DNA of 64,000 bases from Actinomycetes bacterium (GCA_016861045.1 BOKP01000001.1:1-64000); one strand, 5' to 3'; positions 1-9,468 are shown, counted from the stretch's first letter. Notes: generated by a model from the sequence alone, not told the origin. A program made the numbers and translations.

Positions 1-36
1 GCCCGAGTTCCGCAGTAGGTAGTCAAGCGAATCGCA

Positions 37-65
37 CGCAATCCCGCTTCCCAAGCGGGATTGCG
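37..65. terminator. Perfect 13-bp hairpin (CGCAATCCCGCTT-CCC-AAGCGGGATTGCG) inside IS, downstream of transposase
   Basis: Exact inverted repeat, 3-nt loop. Confidence 0.55.
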
Positions 66-99
66 CCGCCTTTCGGCCAACCCTGCCGTGTGTCCACGC

Positions 100-1791
100 T
101 CAGGAGGGCTCCAGAGCGGTCACCGCGGCCGGCGGCTCGACCCCGAGATCGGTGAGGATCTGGCTCTGGGTGGCCGAAAGCGGGGTCGTCTGCTCGACCG
201 CCCCTGCCGGGCCCTCGAGCCGGACGAGCTTGATCCGCTCGAGCTCGGCGCGGATCTTTCGCCAACTTTGCTCGGTCTCACGCTCGGCGATCCGGACCAG
301 CAGCAGCGCCATCCAGCAGATCAGGACGTGGGCGCGGATTCGCTCGTCGAGCCGGTGGAAGACGGGGCGGATCCGCAGCGTCGACTTGAGGTCGCGGAAG
401 CAGCGCTCGGCCTCGAGCAGGTTCTTGTAGCCGAGGGCGACGTCGGCGGCCGAGAGCTCGGGGTCGCAGGTCTCGAGCAGGTACTTGCCGTCGAGGCGCT
501 CCTCGGCCTTGACCTTGGCGGCGTCGAGCTTCAGACGCCCAGCCTTGGTCTGGCGCAGGTAGCGCGAATAGGTCGGGTGATCGCGGAGCGCGCACTCGGC
601 CCGCGCGTGGGCGGTGCCGGCCTTGCCGGCGCGTGCGCGCAGCGAGTCGATCCGCTCCAGCTCCGCTGTGATCCGCTCGACGGCACGCTCGCGCCGGGAG
701 CGGTCCTTGGCCTCCTCGTCGGGGTTGTGGCAGACGATGAAGCGGCGGGCGGTCTCCCCTTCGCCGACTTTGACCTCCTTGACGCGAAGGTTGTCGCGGA
801 CGGCGCGGTAGCGGCCCGGGCGGCCGAGGGCCGCCTCGCAGGCGGCCTCGCCCGAGCGCATCCGCATCCCCGCGATCCAGCCGCCGCCTCCCTTGCGCAA
901 CTCGCGCAGGTTCGCCTCCGAGGAGATGCCGCGATCGATAACCCAGATCGCCCGCCCCAGCCTCCAGCCGGCCAGATCGGCCTTGACGTCGCCGACCACC
1001 GACTGATCGGCGCTGTTGCCGGGCCAGACCCAGCAGCGGACCGGGATCCCGGTCCGGGTCACCGCCAGGCCGACCACGACCTGGGGGCGGTCCGCTCGGT
1101 GGTCTTTGGAGTGGCCGAAGCGCCGCAGCGCCTCGGTCTCGGGATCGTCGGGGTCGGCCTCGTCCTCTTCGGCGATCTCGAAGTAGGTCGAGGTCGTGTC
1201 GAAGAAGAGCAGGTCGACCTCGAGGTTGAGCAGGTCGGCGACGCTGAAGAAGACCGCCTCCTGCACCGCTCCGGACGCGTCGGCCCCTGCGAGCACGTCC
1301 ATCGCCCGGTAGGCCGAGTCGGAGTCGAGCCCGGCGAGGCCGGGGATCGCGGCGTCGCGACTCGCCCACTCGGAGGCCGCGAGCTTGGACGCGGGGGCGA
1401 TCGCCCGGTTTGCGACCAGGGCGAAGATCGCCCGCTCGACGTCGGAGCGGTGGCGGCGGCCGGCAAGCGTCCGCTCCAGCGCGGAGCCGATGCCGAGGCG
1501 CCGCCAGAGCGCATCGAGGACCCAGGCCGAGCCGATCGGGCGCGCGTCGGTGGCGCGCAGCTCGCCGCCGGTCGCCTCGGCGAGGGTCCCGACCGGGTCG
1601 GCGCGCTCCAGGTAGCGGCTGATCGAGCCGACAAGCCGCCGCAGGCCCTCGACGTCGAGCTCGTCCTCGCGGCCGAGGTTGAGCAGCACCTTCGCCTTGG
1701 CGACGCCGCCGGTGCGGTGGTTGTGGGCGAGGGCGAGATAGCCGACCACCGAGCCGTCCTTGTTGCGGCGCTGGGTGCGACGCAGGTACAT
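100..1791 (-). CDS. IS1634-family (IS4-like) transposase
   Basis: 563 aa ORF; DDE-type motifs incl. FFDTTSTYFE, Y-x2-R-x3-E-like region CFRDLKSTLRIRPVFH. Confidence 0.9.
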   Translation of the reverse strand: MYLRRTQRRNKDGSVVGYLALAHNHRTGGVAKAKVLLNLGREDELDVEGLRRLVGSISRYLERADPVGTLAEATGGELRATDARPIGSAWVLDALWRRLGIGSALERTLAGRRHRSDVERAIFALVANRAIAPASKLAASEWASRDAAIPGLAGLDSDSAYRAMDVLAGADASGAVQEAVFFSVADLLNLEVDLLFFDTTSTYFEIAEEDEADPDDPETEALRRFGHSKDHRADRPQVVVGLAVTRTGIPVRCWVWPGNSADQSVVGDVKADLAGWRLGRAIWVIDRGISSEANLRELRKGGGGWIAGMRMRSGEAACEAALGRPGRYRAVRDNLRVKEVKVGEGETARRFIVCHNPDEEAKDRSRRERAVERITAELERIDSLRARAGKAGTAHARAECALRDHPTYSRYLRQTKAGRLKLDAAKVKAEERLDGKYLLETCDPELSAADVALGYKNLLEAERCFRDLKSTLRIRPVFHRLDERIRAHVLICWMALLLVRIAERETEQSWRKIRAELERIKLVRLEGPAGAVEQTTPLSATQSQILTDLGVEPPAAVTALEPS

Positions 1792-2040
1792 GCCTATAGC
1801 TAAACAGCGTCTGCGGATGGAAGCAGGCTGCCAACGGCAATCCGTGTGTCTACGCTATTCAGGACCGGTTCGAACCGGAACCGCTTGATCAAGGGGTTCT
1901 CAGGGCAAATCGGCCCCGGAACTGTCTACGAACTGCGGAACTCGGGCGAGGTGTCGGCGATCGCCCGGCTCGAGCCTCGCCGATCGTCGCCGCGCGGATC
2001 TCGGCGAGGTCGTCGCGAAGCTCCCGAACCGATACGCGGT

Positions 2041-2236
2041 GGCGCCGGCAGCACGCACTTCGCCGTGAGCGGGCCGCCGACGCCGGCGGCGCCCTCGCCT
2101 CGGAGGTCGAGGGCCTGCTCGCCGAGAGCGTCCAGGCCGCCAGCCTGACCATGAAGCCGTCGGAGGGGTCGCCGCCGTCCGCCTCTTCGACGACCTGCCC
2201 GCGAGCCCGATCGAGGACGGCTTCATGGTCGAGCTA
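2041..2236 (+). pseudogene. Degenerate fragment of VWA-domain protein gene (paralogue of 5361..6632)
   Basis: Near-identical to about 5945-6137 (e.g. GCCGGCGGCGCCCTCGCCTCGGAGGTC...GGCTTCATGGTCGAGCT) with indels disrupting the frame. Confidence 0.85.
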
Positions 2237-2377
2237 CCGCCGGGCGCTCGATCGCGGCGATCGGCGGTTCGCTTCCGGCCGGCTCGACCCAGGTGGGCCG
2301 GGGGATCGCCAGCGCGACGACCAGCAGGGTGAGATCGCGGAGGGCGGTGCCGCCGTAGCCAGTCCTGAGGGGGTCGC

Positions 2378-3565
2378 TCAGGCGCGGCCGCGCATCATGC
2401 CGTGCCAGTAGAGCAGCGGGAGCCCGTAGCGCTTGAGCTGGTACATGCTCCAGCGCTCCTTCGCCGAGTCGATCAGCGGGAAGCTCGGCTTCGGGTTCAG
2501 GTCGTAGTCGAACTCGGCCATGACGAGCTTGCCGTAGCCGGTGACCAGCGGGCAGGCGGTGTAGCCGTCGTAGGCGGCGCCCGGCTCCCGCCCGGCGATC
2601 GCGGCGAGCAGGTTGGCGACCAGCACCGGGGCCTGGCCGCGGACGGCCGCGCCGGTCTTCGAGGTCGGCAGGCTCGAGGCGTCGCCGAGCGAGAAGACGT
2701 TCGGGTAGCGCGGGTGGCGCAGGGTCGCGCGGTCGACCTCGACCCAGCCGCCCTCGTCGGCGAGCGGGCTGGAGGCGACCAGCTCGGGCGGCCCCTGGGG
2801 TGGGGTGACGTGGATCATCTCGTAGCCGATCACGACCTCGTTGCCGTCGCCGTCGCTGAAGACGGCCTCGCGCTCGTCCGGGCGGATCGCGGTCAGCCGG
2901 TGCTGGTAGCGGGTCTCGATCCCGCGCCGCTCGATCACCCGCTCGAGCGTCCGGGCGTACTTGTCGACCGCGAAGATCCCGGGGGTCGCCGACGCGTAGA
3001 CGACCTCGCTGCGATCGCGGACCCCGGCCTTGCGGAAGGCATCGTCGGCCAGGTACATGATCTTCTGCGGCGCTCCGGCGCACTTGATCGGCGGGGCGGG
3101 CATCGTGAACAGCGCCGTGCCGCCGCTGAAGGCGGAGATCGCCTCCCAGGTCCGCTCGCACTGGTCGTAGGCGTAGTTGGAGCAGATCCCGTCGCGGCCG
3201 AGCCGGCCCTCGAGCCCATCGATCGCGTCCCAGCGCAGGGTCAGCCCGGGGGCGAGGACGAGGTGGTCGTAGCCGATCTCGCGCCCGTCGGACGTGCGCA
3301 CGCCGTCCTCGTCGGGGAGCAGCTCGGTGGCCTCGGACTGGATCCACTCCGCCCCCTCGGGGATCAGCTCGGCCTCGGGGCGGGCGCTCGCCTCGCGGCC
3401 GACGACCCCGCCTCCGACCAGGGTCCAGAGCGGCTGGTAGTAGTGGGTCGCCGACGGCTCGATGATCGCGACGTCGGGCTCGTCGAGGGCGCGGCAGAGC
3501 CTGGCCGCCACCGTGATCCCGCCCGTCCCGCCCCCGACGATGACGATCTTGTGATGCTCGCTCAC
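2378..3565 (-). CDS. FAD-dependent oxidoreductase, sulfide:quinone oxidoreductase-like
   Basis: N-terminal VGGGTGG dinucleotide fold; PPIKCAGAPQKI motif; GTG start with GGAGG upstream. Confidence 0.85.
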   Translation of the reverse strand: MSEHHKIVIVGGGTGGITVAARLCRALDEPDVAIIEPSATHYYQPLWTLVGGGVVGREASARPEAELIPEGAEWIQSEATELLPDEDGVRTSDGREIGYDHLVLAPGLTLRWDAIDGLEGRLGRDGICSNYAYDQCERTWEAISAFSGGTALFTMPAPPIKCAGAPQKIMYLADDAFRKAGVRDRSEVVYASATPGIFAVDKYARTLERVIERRGIETRYQHRLTAIRPDEREAVFSDGDGNEVVIGYEMIHVTPPQGPPELVASSPLADEGGWVEVDRATLRHPRYPNVFSLGDASSLPTSKTGAAVRGQAPVLVANLLAAIAGREPGAAYDGYTACPLVTGYGKLVMAEFDYDLNPKPSFPLIDSAKERWSMYQLKRYGLPLLYWHGMMRGRA

Positions 3566-3676
3566 GAAGGCCTCCTGAGGATTCGCGGCCGTCCCGCGCC
3601 GGCCCGGACTGGCCGACCAGCCAATACAGGCCATACCTTATCGAGATTCGGGTCTTACGGCCCGGCGATTCGGGTC

Positions 3677-4320
3677 TTACGGCCCGCCCGCGCGGCCGGC
3701 GCCCGCGTCCGCGCCGAGCCCCCGCAGCCATTCGAGCACCGCCCGGTTCGCCTCGGGGTCCTCGCGGTTGCAGGCCAGGATCTCGCCGATGATCGCGTCG
3801 CGGTGGGCGCGGTCGTTGGTTTCGGTCGCCTCGATATGGCGGGCCATCGACCACTCGCCGCCGAGGTCGTCGAGCCGGCGCTCGTAGCCGGTCAGGGCCT
3901 CGATCTCCTCGAGGTTGTAGCTGGAGAGCGGGACGGCGACCGAGGCGCGGACGATCGGGAGGAGGTCGAGGAGGTTGTCGAGACGTCGCCAGCTCGGTCG
4001 CGCTGGAGGTCGAGGAGGATCGACCAGATCCGTCCATAAAGCTGCGAGCGCTCGTGCCCCTGCCGGGCGGCGACGGCGCGCTTGAAGTTGTCGTAGTCGA
4101 TCTCGGTGACGAGTTGGGCGACCGCCGCGAGCCACTCCGCCCGGCTGACCACAGCGCGGTGTCGATAGTCGGCCGCCGGGTCCTCGAACGGCTCGAGCGA
4201 GGGGATCTGCTCGCGAAGCGCGTCGATGTCGGCGCGCGCTCGGGCGCGGACGATGAGCGCGTCGGGATCGTCGCGGTGGGCGACGACGCTGTAGAGGCCC
4301 TGCGTGGTGAAAAGCCACAT
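3677..4320 (-). pseudogene. Hypothetical protein (MWLFTTQGLYSVVAHRDDPD family) with an apparent frameshift joining a C-terminal helical segment
   Basis: ORF 3892..4320 starts as a recognisable conserved family, then after about 3990 coding character moves to the frame ending at 3677 (LDNLLDLLPIVRASVAVPLSSYNLEEIEALTGYERRLDDLGGEW...) with no ATG/GTG between. Confidence 0.5.
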
Positions 4321-4323
4321 CGC

Positions 4324-4470
4324 TCAGCGCCCCCGGCGGCCCGACCGCCTCGACGGGCGGCCGAACACGGGGTAGCCGGTGAGGCCGTGTGCCGAGCTCG
4401 GCTCGCCCACCTCGACCGGGCCGGAGAGCTGGTCGGCGAGAGCCGGTGAGAGATCGGGAAGGCTGCTCAT
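4324..4470 (-). CDS. Small hypothetical protein (48 aa) upstream of and adjacent to the 4320 gene
   Basis: ATG at 4470, stop 4 nt before next start. Confidence 0.45.
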   Translation of the reverse strand: MSSLPDLSPALADQLSGPVEVGEPSSAHGLTGYPVFGRPSRRSGRRGR

Positions 4471-4532
4471 GGTCCCCATGTCGCGGCCCTGAGCCGGAAC
4501 CTGACAACGACCCACGAGGAAGCCCAAGCCCC

Positions 4533-4778
4533 TCAGGCGCGGTCGAGCTCGGCGGCGAGCAGGCCGATGATCAGGCCGAGGAAGGTCGCCGCTCCCTCGC
4601 GGGTCGTCTCGGCTTCGCTGAGGCGCTCGCAGACGAGCGCCTTCGTCCCGGCGTCGATGCCGACCGCCTCGAGCAGGCAGCGGACGGCCTCGGGCGTGAC
4701 GCCGCCGGGCTCGTGGATCGCCCGGAAGGCGTCGATCCGGTCGAAGGCCTGCTCGAGGCTGGCGGTGACGTCGCGCAT
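4533..4778 (-). CDS. Hypothetical helical protein
   Basis: 81 aa ORF, plausible composition, consistent strand. Confidence 0.6.
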   Translation of the reverse strand: MRDVTASLEQAFDRIDAFRAIHEPGGVTPEAVRCLLEAVGIDAGTKALVCERLSEAETTREGAATFLGLIIGLLAAELDRA

Positions 4779-4791
4779 GACCCTGACCGCC

Positions 4792-5286
4792 TCAGCCGAC
4801 CCCGCGGAGGCGCTTGCGCCCGTCCGGCAGGTAGCGGGTGATGCCGCGGCCGGCGAGCTCGTCCCCGGTCGCGGCGAGCGCCGCGCGCAGGACGCCCAGC
4901 GGCAGCCCCCAGTCGCGATAGCCCCGGGCGATCCGCTCGAAGTACCAGGCCGACGGCAGGCCGAGGTAGTCGTCGGAGGCCATCACGTAGGTCATCGCCT
5001 CGAGCGGTCCGCTCTCGGTCTCCACCTCGACGATCCGCCGCGCGTAGAGCGACGGCGCGCCCTCGTAGCGGTCGAGCGCGCCGACGTCGGCGTCGAGAAG
5101 GCGCCAGAGCGCGCCGTGGACGGAGCGGTCGACCGCCGGCTCGACGTCGGCGACGCCGCGGAAGGTGAGCCGCCAGCCGGCAAGCAGTGCCGTCGTCAGC
5201 GGCTTCGCGCTGGGGCAGCGCGTGACCATGTCAGCGCGATTCAGGTTCGAGCCGTAGGCGAAGTAGTAGGTCGGCGGTTCGGCCAT
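4792..5286 (-). CDS. Gamma-glutamylcyclotransferase (AIG2-like) family protein
   Basis: YYFAYGSNLN motif; ATG at 5286. Confidence 0.85.
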   Translation of the reverse strand: MAEPPTYYFAYGSNLNRADMVTRCPSAKPLTTALLAGWRLTFRGVADVEPAVDRSVHGALWRLLDADVGALDRYEGAPSLYARRIVEVETESGPLEAMTYVMASDDYLGLPSAWYFERIARGYRDWGLPLGVLRAALAATGDELAGRGITRYLPDGRKRLRGVG

Positions 5287-5360
5287 GCCCGGAGGGTCGT
5301 CCTCCCTGGCGCATTCCTGACGCCGCCCCGGGCTGTCAGGAAGTGGGCGGCGCAAGCGAC

Positions 5361-6632
5361 ATGGTCCACATGAAGATCGACACCAAGCTGGACTTCGACC
5401 TCGTCGCGGTCGAGAGCGAAGACACCGTCCACATCCTCCTCGAGCTGACCGCCCCGACTGCCGACGAGGCGGCCCAGCGGCCTCCGGCGACGCTCCAGGT
5501 CGTCCTCGACCGCTCCGGATCGATGGCCGGCGAGCGCCTTCACGCCGGGCTCGTCGCGATCGACGCGCTGCTCTCGCGGCTCGACCCCGGCGACCGCTTT
5601 GGCCTCGTCGTCTTCGACGACGAGGTGGGCGTGCCGGTGCCCGCGGCCCCGGTCGGCGACGCCGCCCGGGCCCGGGCGATGCTCGGACAGATCGGCCCGG
5701 GCGGCACGACCAACCTCGCCGGCGGCTACCTGCGCGGGATCCAGGAGCTGCAGCGGATCTCGCGCGACGACGGGAGCGCGACCCTCGTCCTGCTCTCCGA
5801 CGGCCTCGCCAACGTAGGGGTCACCGACCACGGGCAGCTCGAGCAGTTCGCCGCCGGCGCTCAGGGCGCCGGGATCACCAGCTCGACGATCGGCATCGGC
5901 CGCGGCTACGACGAGGACCTGCTCGCCGCGATCGCCCGCGGCGGCGCCGGCAACACCCACTTCGCCGAGAGCGGCGACGACGCCGGCGGCGCCCTCGCCT
6001 CGGAGGTCGCGGGCCTGCTCGCCGAGAGCGTCCAGGCCGCCAGCCTGACCGTGAAGCCGTCGAGCGAGGTCGCCGCGGTCCGCCTCTTCAACGACCTGCC
6101 CGCGAGCCCGATCGAGGACGGCTTCATGGTCGAGCTCGGCAGCCTCCACTCGGCCGAGCAGCGCCGGCTCGTGCTCGAGGTCGACGTTCCGGCGATCGCC
6201 GCGGCCGGGCCGGCTCCGGTCTGCGATCTCGAGCTGCGCTGGGTCGACGTCGGGTCGATGCGCAGCGATCGAGCCGACATCCCCGTCCACGTCAACGTCG
6301 TCCCCGGCGACGAGGCCGCCGGCCGGACCGCCGATCCGGCGGTGACGACCGAGCTCAGCTTCCAGCGCGCCCAGCGGGCGAAGCGCGAGGCCGCCGAGGC
6401 GCTCGGCCGCGGCGACATCGACGGCGCCCGGCGGATCTACCGCGGCGCCTCGCTCGGGCTCCGGGAGACGAACCTCTCCAGCGTCCCGGACGCGGTCGCC
6501 GCCGAGATCGCCGACGAGGCCAGCCTCCTCGAGGAGCTCGCCGAGCAGTCGCAGCGGGACCGCGCCCACGCCCGCAAGCGGGCCCTCGCCGACCACCACA
6601 TGAAGTCGCGCAAGCGCGGGCGGGAGGTCTGA
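5361..6632 (+). CDS. VWA domain-containing protein
   Basis: MIDAS motif VVLDRSGSMAGERL; about 423 aa. Confidence 0.9.
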   Translation: MVHMKIDTKLDFDLVAVESEDTVHILLELTAPTADEAAQRPPATLQVVLDRSGSMAGERLHAGLVAIDALLSRLDPGDRFGLVVFDDEVGVPVPAAPVGDAARARAMLGQIGPGGTTNLAGGYLRGIQELQRISRDDGSATLVLLSDGLANVGVTDHGQLEQFAAGAQGAGITSSTIGIGRGYDEDLLAAIARGGAGNTHFAESGDDAGGALASEVAGLLAESVQAASLTVKPSSEVAAVRLFNDLPASPIEDGFMVELGSLHSAEQRRLVLEVDVPAIAAAGPAPVCDLELRWVDVGSMRSDRADIPVHVNVVPGDEAAGRTADPAVTTELSFQRAQRAKREAAEALGRGDIDGARRIYRGASLGLRETNLSSVPDAVAAEIADEASLLEELAEQSQRDRAHARKRALADHHMKSRKRGREV

Positions 6633-6670
6633 GCCGCGGACGGTTGCGGCCCGCAGCCAGCCCGTCCGCG

Positions 6671-7090
6671 TCAGGTCAGGCCGACCGCGTGGATCGGCAG
6701 CAGCTCGCGAAGCCCGCGGAGGTCGTTCTCGTTGCGCGTGAACAGGGGAACATCCGTGGCCAGGGCGGTCGCAGCGATCAGAAGGTCGAGCGATCGGTAG
6801 CCCCGAGCCTTCCGCCCTCCGGCCACGACCGACGAGTAGATCCGGCCGAAAGCGCGGGCAGCGTCGGAGCCGAACGGAATCGCTTCGAACGTTGCCTCGG
6901 CCCGCTGAAGCCGGTCCTGGCGGCGGGCGCGCTCTTCGGCATTGCCGGTGGCGTGCGGGCCGGCGGCGAGCTCGACGAGCGTGATCGCGGAGATCGCGAC
7001 CTCCGCGGGCAGGTCGTCGTGATCGACCCGATCGAGATCGATCACGACCGAGGTGTCGATGAGGCCGCGACCCGGGTCGCGCTCAGCCAC
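6671..7090 (-). CDS. VapC-like PIN-domain toxin
   Basis: LIDTSVVIDLDR N-terminus, conserved E and late D residues; GTG start overlapping upstream gene. Confidence 0.85.
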   Translation of the reverse strand: MAERDPGRGLIDTSVVIDLDRVDHDDLPAEVAISAITLVELAAGPHATGNAEERARRQDRLQRAEATFEAIPFGSDAARAFGRIYSSVVAGGRKARGYRSLDLLIAATALATDVPLFTRNENDLRGLRELLPIHAVGLT

Positions 7091-7337
7091 GGGGTGTGGG
7101 GTCCTGGTCCACGGTCCGGTCGAGGTCGGCACGGAACTGCGCGGCATCGATCTCGGGGGCGTTCGCGAAGGCCGCGAGCACGGCGGTGGAATCGACGAAG
7201 CGCCGTCGCTGCGCAGGGATCAGGCTCCCGACTGGAACCCCATTGCGAGTGACGATGAAGTCCGCGCCACGGTCGAGGTCGCGCATGATCTCGCCGCTTC
7301 TGTTCCGCAGCTCGCGCTGGCTTATCCGCTCGGTCAT
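7083..7337 (-). CDS. Phd/YefM-family antitoxin
   Basis: SQRELRNRSGEIMRDLDRGADFIVTRNGVPVGSLIP; overlaps PIN toxin. Confidence 0.85.
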   Translation of the reverse strand: MTERISQRELRNRSGEIMRDLDRGADFIVTRNGVPVGSLIPAQRRRFVDSTAVLAAFANAPEIDAAQFRADLDRTVDQDPTPRG

Positions 7338-7527
7338 GCGGCCGAGCGTAGCACAAGTGCTACGCGGCGACGCGCTGCGACACGGAGGTGAGATGCCGAG
7401 GGCGCCGCGCCCGCAGGTCGCGCTCATCGCCGGCTGTGCCGGCCGGCGCGACCGGGACGTGGCGGCGCGGCAGTGACGGCGCGATGCCGGAGTTGACCGC
7501 GGCGCCATCCGCCCCGACAATGGACCG

Positions 7528-8028
7528 ATGTTCGGGGGTCGACGGAAGCGGGTCGAGAAGCTGAGCGCCGGAGCTCGGTTGAACCTCGAGGACGGCGAGC
7601 AGATCCACGAGCTCGTCCAGGTCCAGACCGGGCAGTCGACGGCGGCGAAGGCCAGCGCCGTCGCGGCCTCGGCGTTCGTGGGCTCCGAGCTCGGGACCTT
7701 CCACCGCTCGGAGGTGAGAGCGGGCCCGCACGTCCTCGTCGCCACCGACCGCAACCTCTACGCGATGACGCTGTCGGGGAATCGCCTGCTCGACGTCGGC
7801 GGGGTGGTTCTGAAGGCTCAGCTCGAGAAGGCCGGCCTCTACCGGGGAAAGAAGGCGCTGACCTTCGGCGGCGTCAAGTTCCACGTCATGGCGCTGTTCG
7901 GTGAGCACGCCGAGCGCCTCTACGACTACGTCGAGCAGTCGGGCGGGACGGCCGAGACGAAGCCGGCGCCGACGGATCCTCCGGCCAGCGAGCGCGAGCG
8001 GCGGATCCGGAAAGCGCTCGACGAGTAG
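7528..8028 (+). CDS. Hypothetical protein (PH-like?)
   Basis: 166 aa ORF; HVLVATDRNLYAM pattern. Confidence 0.7.
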   Translation: MFGGRRKRVEKLSAGARLNLEDGEQIHELVQVQTGQSTAAKASAVAASAFVGSELGTFHRSEVRAGPHVLVATDRNLYAMTLSGNRLLDVGGVVLKAQLEKAGLYRGKKALTFGGVKFHVMALFGEHAERLYDYVEQSGGTAETKPAPTDPPASERERRIRKALDE

Positions 8029-8140
8029 GGGCCCACCTCGTTCGAAGCTCTTCGGCACATCCGCGGCAAGCTCACGTGTCCGGCCGGCGCCCTGCCAGAT
8101 GGGATCACGGTCGAGCGACCGGAGCCTGCAAGGAGCACGG

Positions 8141-8332
8141 ATGGGCGAGAACCTCGAGATCCTCGACGAGCTGATCCTCCGGGTGATCGGTCTCCTCGTC
8201 GCGCCGACGAGCCTCCTGACGGCGATCGGCTTCCTGGTCACGTTCGTCGCTCTGGTGGCCGGCGGCGCCTGGATGCCCGCTCGCGAGCTGCTCGTCAGGT
8301 CGCGCTCCCTGGTTGCGACTGAAAGGGAGTGA
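8141..8332 (+). CDS. Small membrane protein
   Basis: 63 aa, one long hydrophobic segment, AAGGAG RBS. Confidence 0.65.
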   Translation: MGENLEILDELILRVIGLLVAPTSLLTAIGFLVTFVALVAGGAWMPARELLVRSRSLVATERE

Positions 8333-8334
8333 GG

Positions 8335-8958
8335 ATGAGAGCCACACTTCGCGACGGGGAGCTGACCCTGGTGCCGAGCCAGCTCGCGACGGTTCGCGGC
8401 GGGCCGATGGCCTGCCTCGCCCGGACGGCGCTGCCTTCGGACGTCGCGGTCGCCGACCTGAGGTTCGGGCCGCGGGACGAGGGGCCGGAGGACGAGGAGG
8501 CCGGTGAGCTCGAGGACGGCGAGCCGGTCGCGGCCGAGGACGAGGCGGACGCCGACGAAGGCTCCACCGCCGCCGGCGAGCGGACCGTCGAGGTGCGCTT
8601 TCTCGCCAACGACCGGCCGGCGGCGCGGCGGGCGCTGAAGAGGTGGGCGGCGTGGACCGGGCACGAGCGCGTCTGGTTCCGCGACGAGGTCTGCGAGCTC
8701 GAGCCGCCGGCGGAGATCGATCGCGAGCTCGGCACCACCTGTCCCTGCTGCGGGCTCGGGATCACCGACTCGGGCCCGGGGCTGATCGGCTTCGTCCGCG
8801 AGGCCGGCCACTTCCCGCTCAACTGCTTCGTCTGCGGCGCGTTCGTCCCGCAGTGGCGGCCGCTCGGCGACTCCAGCGGCGCCGCCGACGCCGTCGGCTA
8901 CCGGGAGCCGGCCGAGCACCGAGCCCTGCACGTGGCCGGCGGACGCGGGGATCGCTGA
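8335..8958 (+). CDS. Hypothetical protein with CPCCG/CFVCG putative zinc ribbon
   Basis: ORF directly after 8141 gene; two CxxC pairs. Confidence 0.65.
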   Translation: MRATLRDGELTLVPSQLATVRGGPMACLARTALPSDVAVADLRFGPRDEGPEDEEAGELEDGEPVAAEDEADADEGSTAAGERTVEVRFLANDRPAARRALKRWAAWTGHERVWFRDEVCELEPPAEIDRELGTTCPCCGLGITDSGPGLIGFVREAGHFPLNCFVCGAFVPQWRPLGDSSGAADAVGYREPAEHRALHVAGGRGDR

Positions 8959-9026
8959 GGACCGGGCAGCGTCGCCCGGGACCGGCGGTATCGATAGGTT
9001 GTGTCGCACCGAGAGGGGGATCGCGC

Positions 9027-9458
9027 GTGAGCCGGATCGCATCGTTGTCGGTGGCCGTGGTGGTCGCCATCGGGGTCCTGATCGCCGGACCGCCGCCGGG
9101 CGGCGCGGCACGCCCGACGACGTACGCGCCGCAGAAGTGCTCGAAGCCACGAGTCGAGCCGAGCACCATCGTCATCACCTGCGCCGATGGCGGCCTCTAT
9201 CTGAAGGTCAAGCGCTGGTCGTACTGGAACGGTCGGGAGGCCGGGGGGATGGCGAAGGTGTTCGCGAACGACTGCGATCCGTCCTGCATCGGCGGGACCT
9301 ACCACGAGGGGCGCGCCAAGATACGTCTCACCAGGCCCCGTAAGCGAACGTGCAACGGCCGCCGGGGCATCCGCATCTTCCAGCGCATCAAGCTCGATTG
9401 GAGGTACATGCCCGTCCCCGGGCTCGGCCGCAATTACGACCTCGCCTGCTACCCGTAG
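9027..9458 (+). CDS. Secreted hypothetical protein
   Basis: GTG start; N-terminal signal peptide; six Cys. Confidence 0.65.
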   Translation: MSRIASLSVAVVVAIGVLIAGPPPGGAARPTTYAPQKCSKPRVEPSTIVITCADGGLYLKVKRWSYWNGREAGGMAKVFANDCDPSCIGGTYHEGRAKIRLTRPRKRTCNGRRGIRIFQRIKLDWRYMPVPGLGRNYDLACYP

Positions 9459-9468
9459 GGATCGTGCC

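Larger units (their letters stand above)
1..1947 (-). mobile_element. IS1634-like insertion sequence (transposase plus 22-bp imperfect terminal inverted repeats; left end may extend beyond window)
   Basis: GCCCGAGTTCCGCAGTAGGTAG at 1-22 matches the reverse complement of 1926-1947 (GCCCGAGTTCCGCAGTTCGTAG) at 20/22; encloses a transposase ORF. Confidence 0.85.

Noticed and set aside
61-1803. 580-aa plus-strand ORF over the transposase
   Set aside because: Antisense to a clear IS1634-type transposase; composition (A/G/R/L/D low complexity) typical of high-GC shadow ORFs.
2402-4039. 545-aa plus-strand ORF
   Set aside because: Antisense of the SQR-like gene and following gene; no domain motifs.
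5241-6599. 452-aa minus ORF over the VWA gene
   Set aside because: Shadow ORF of the plus-strand VWA coding sequence.
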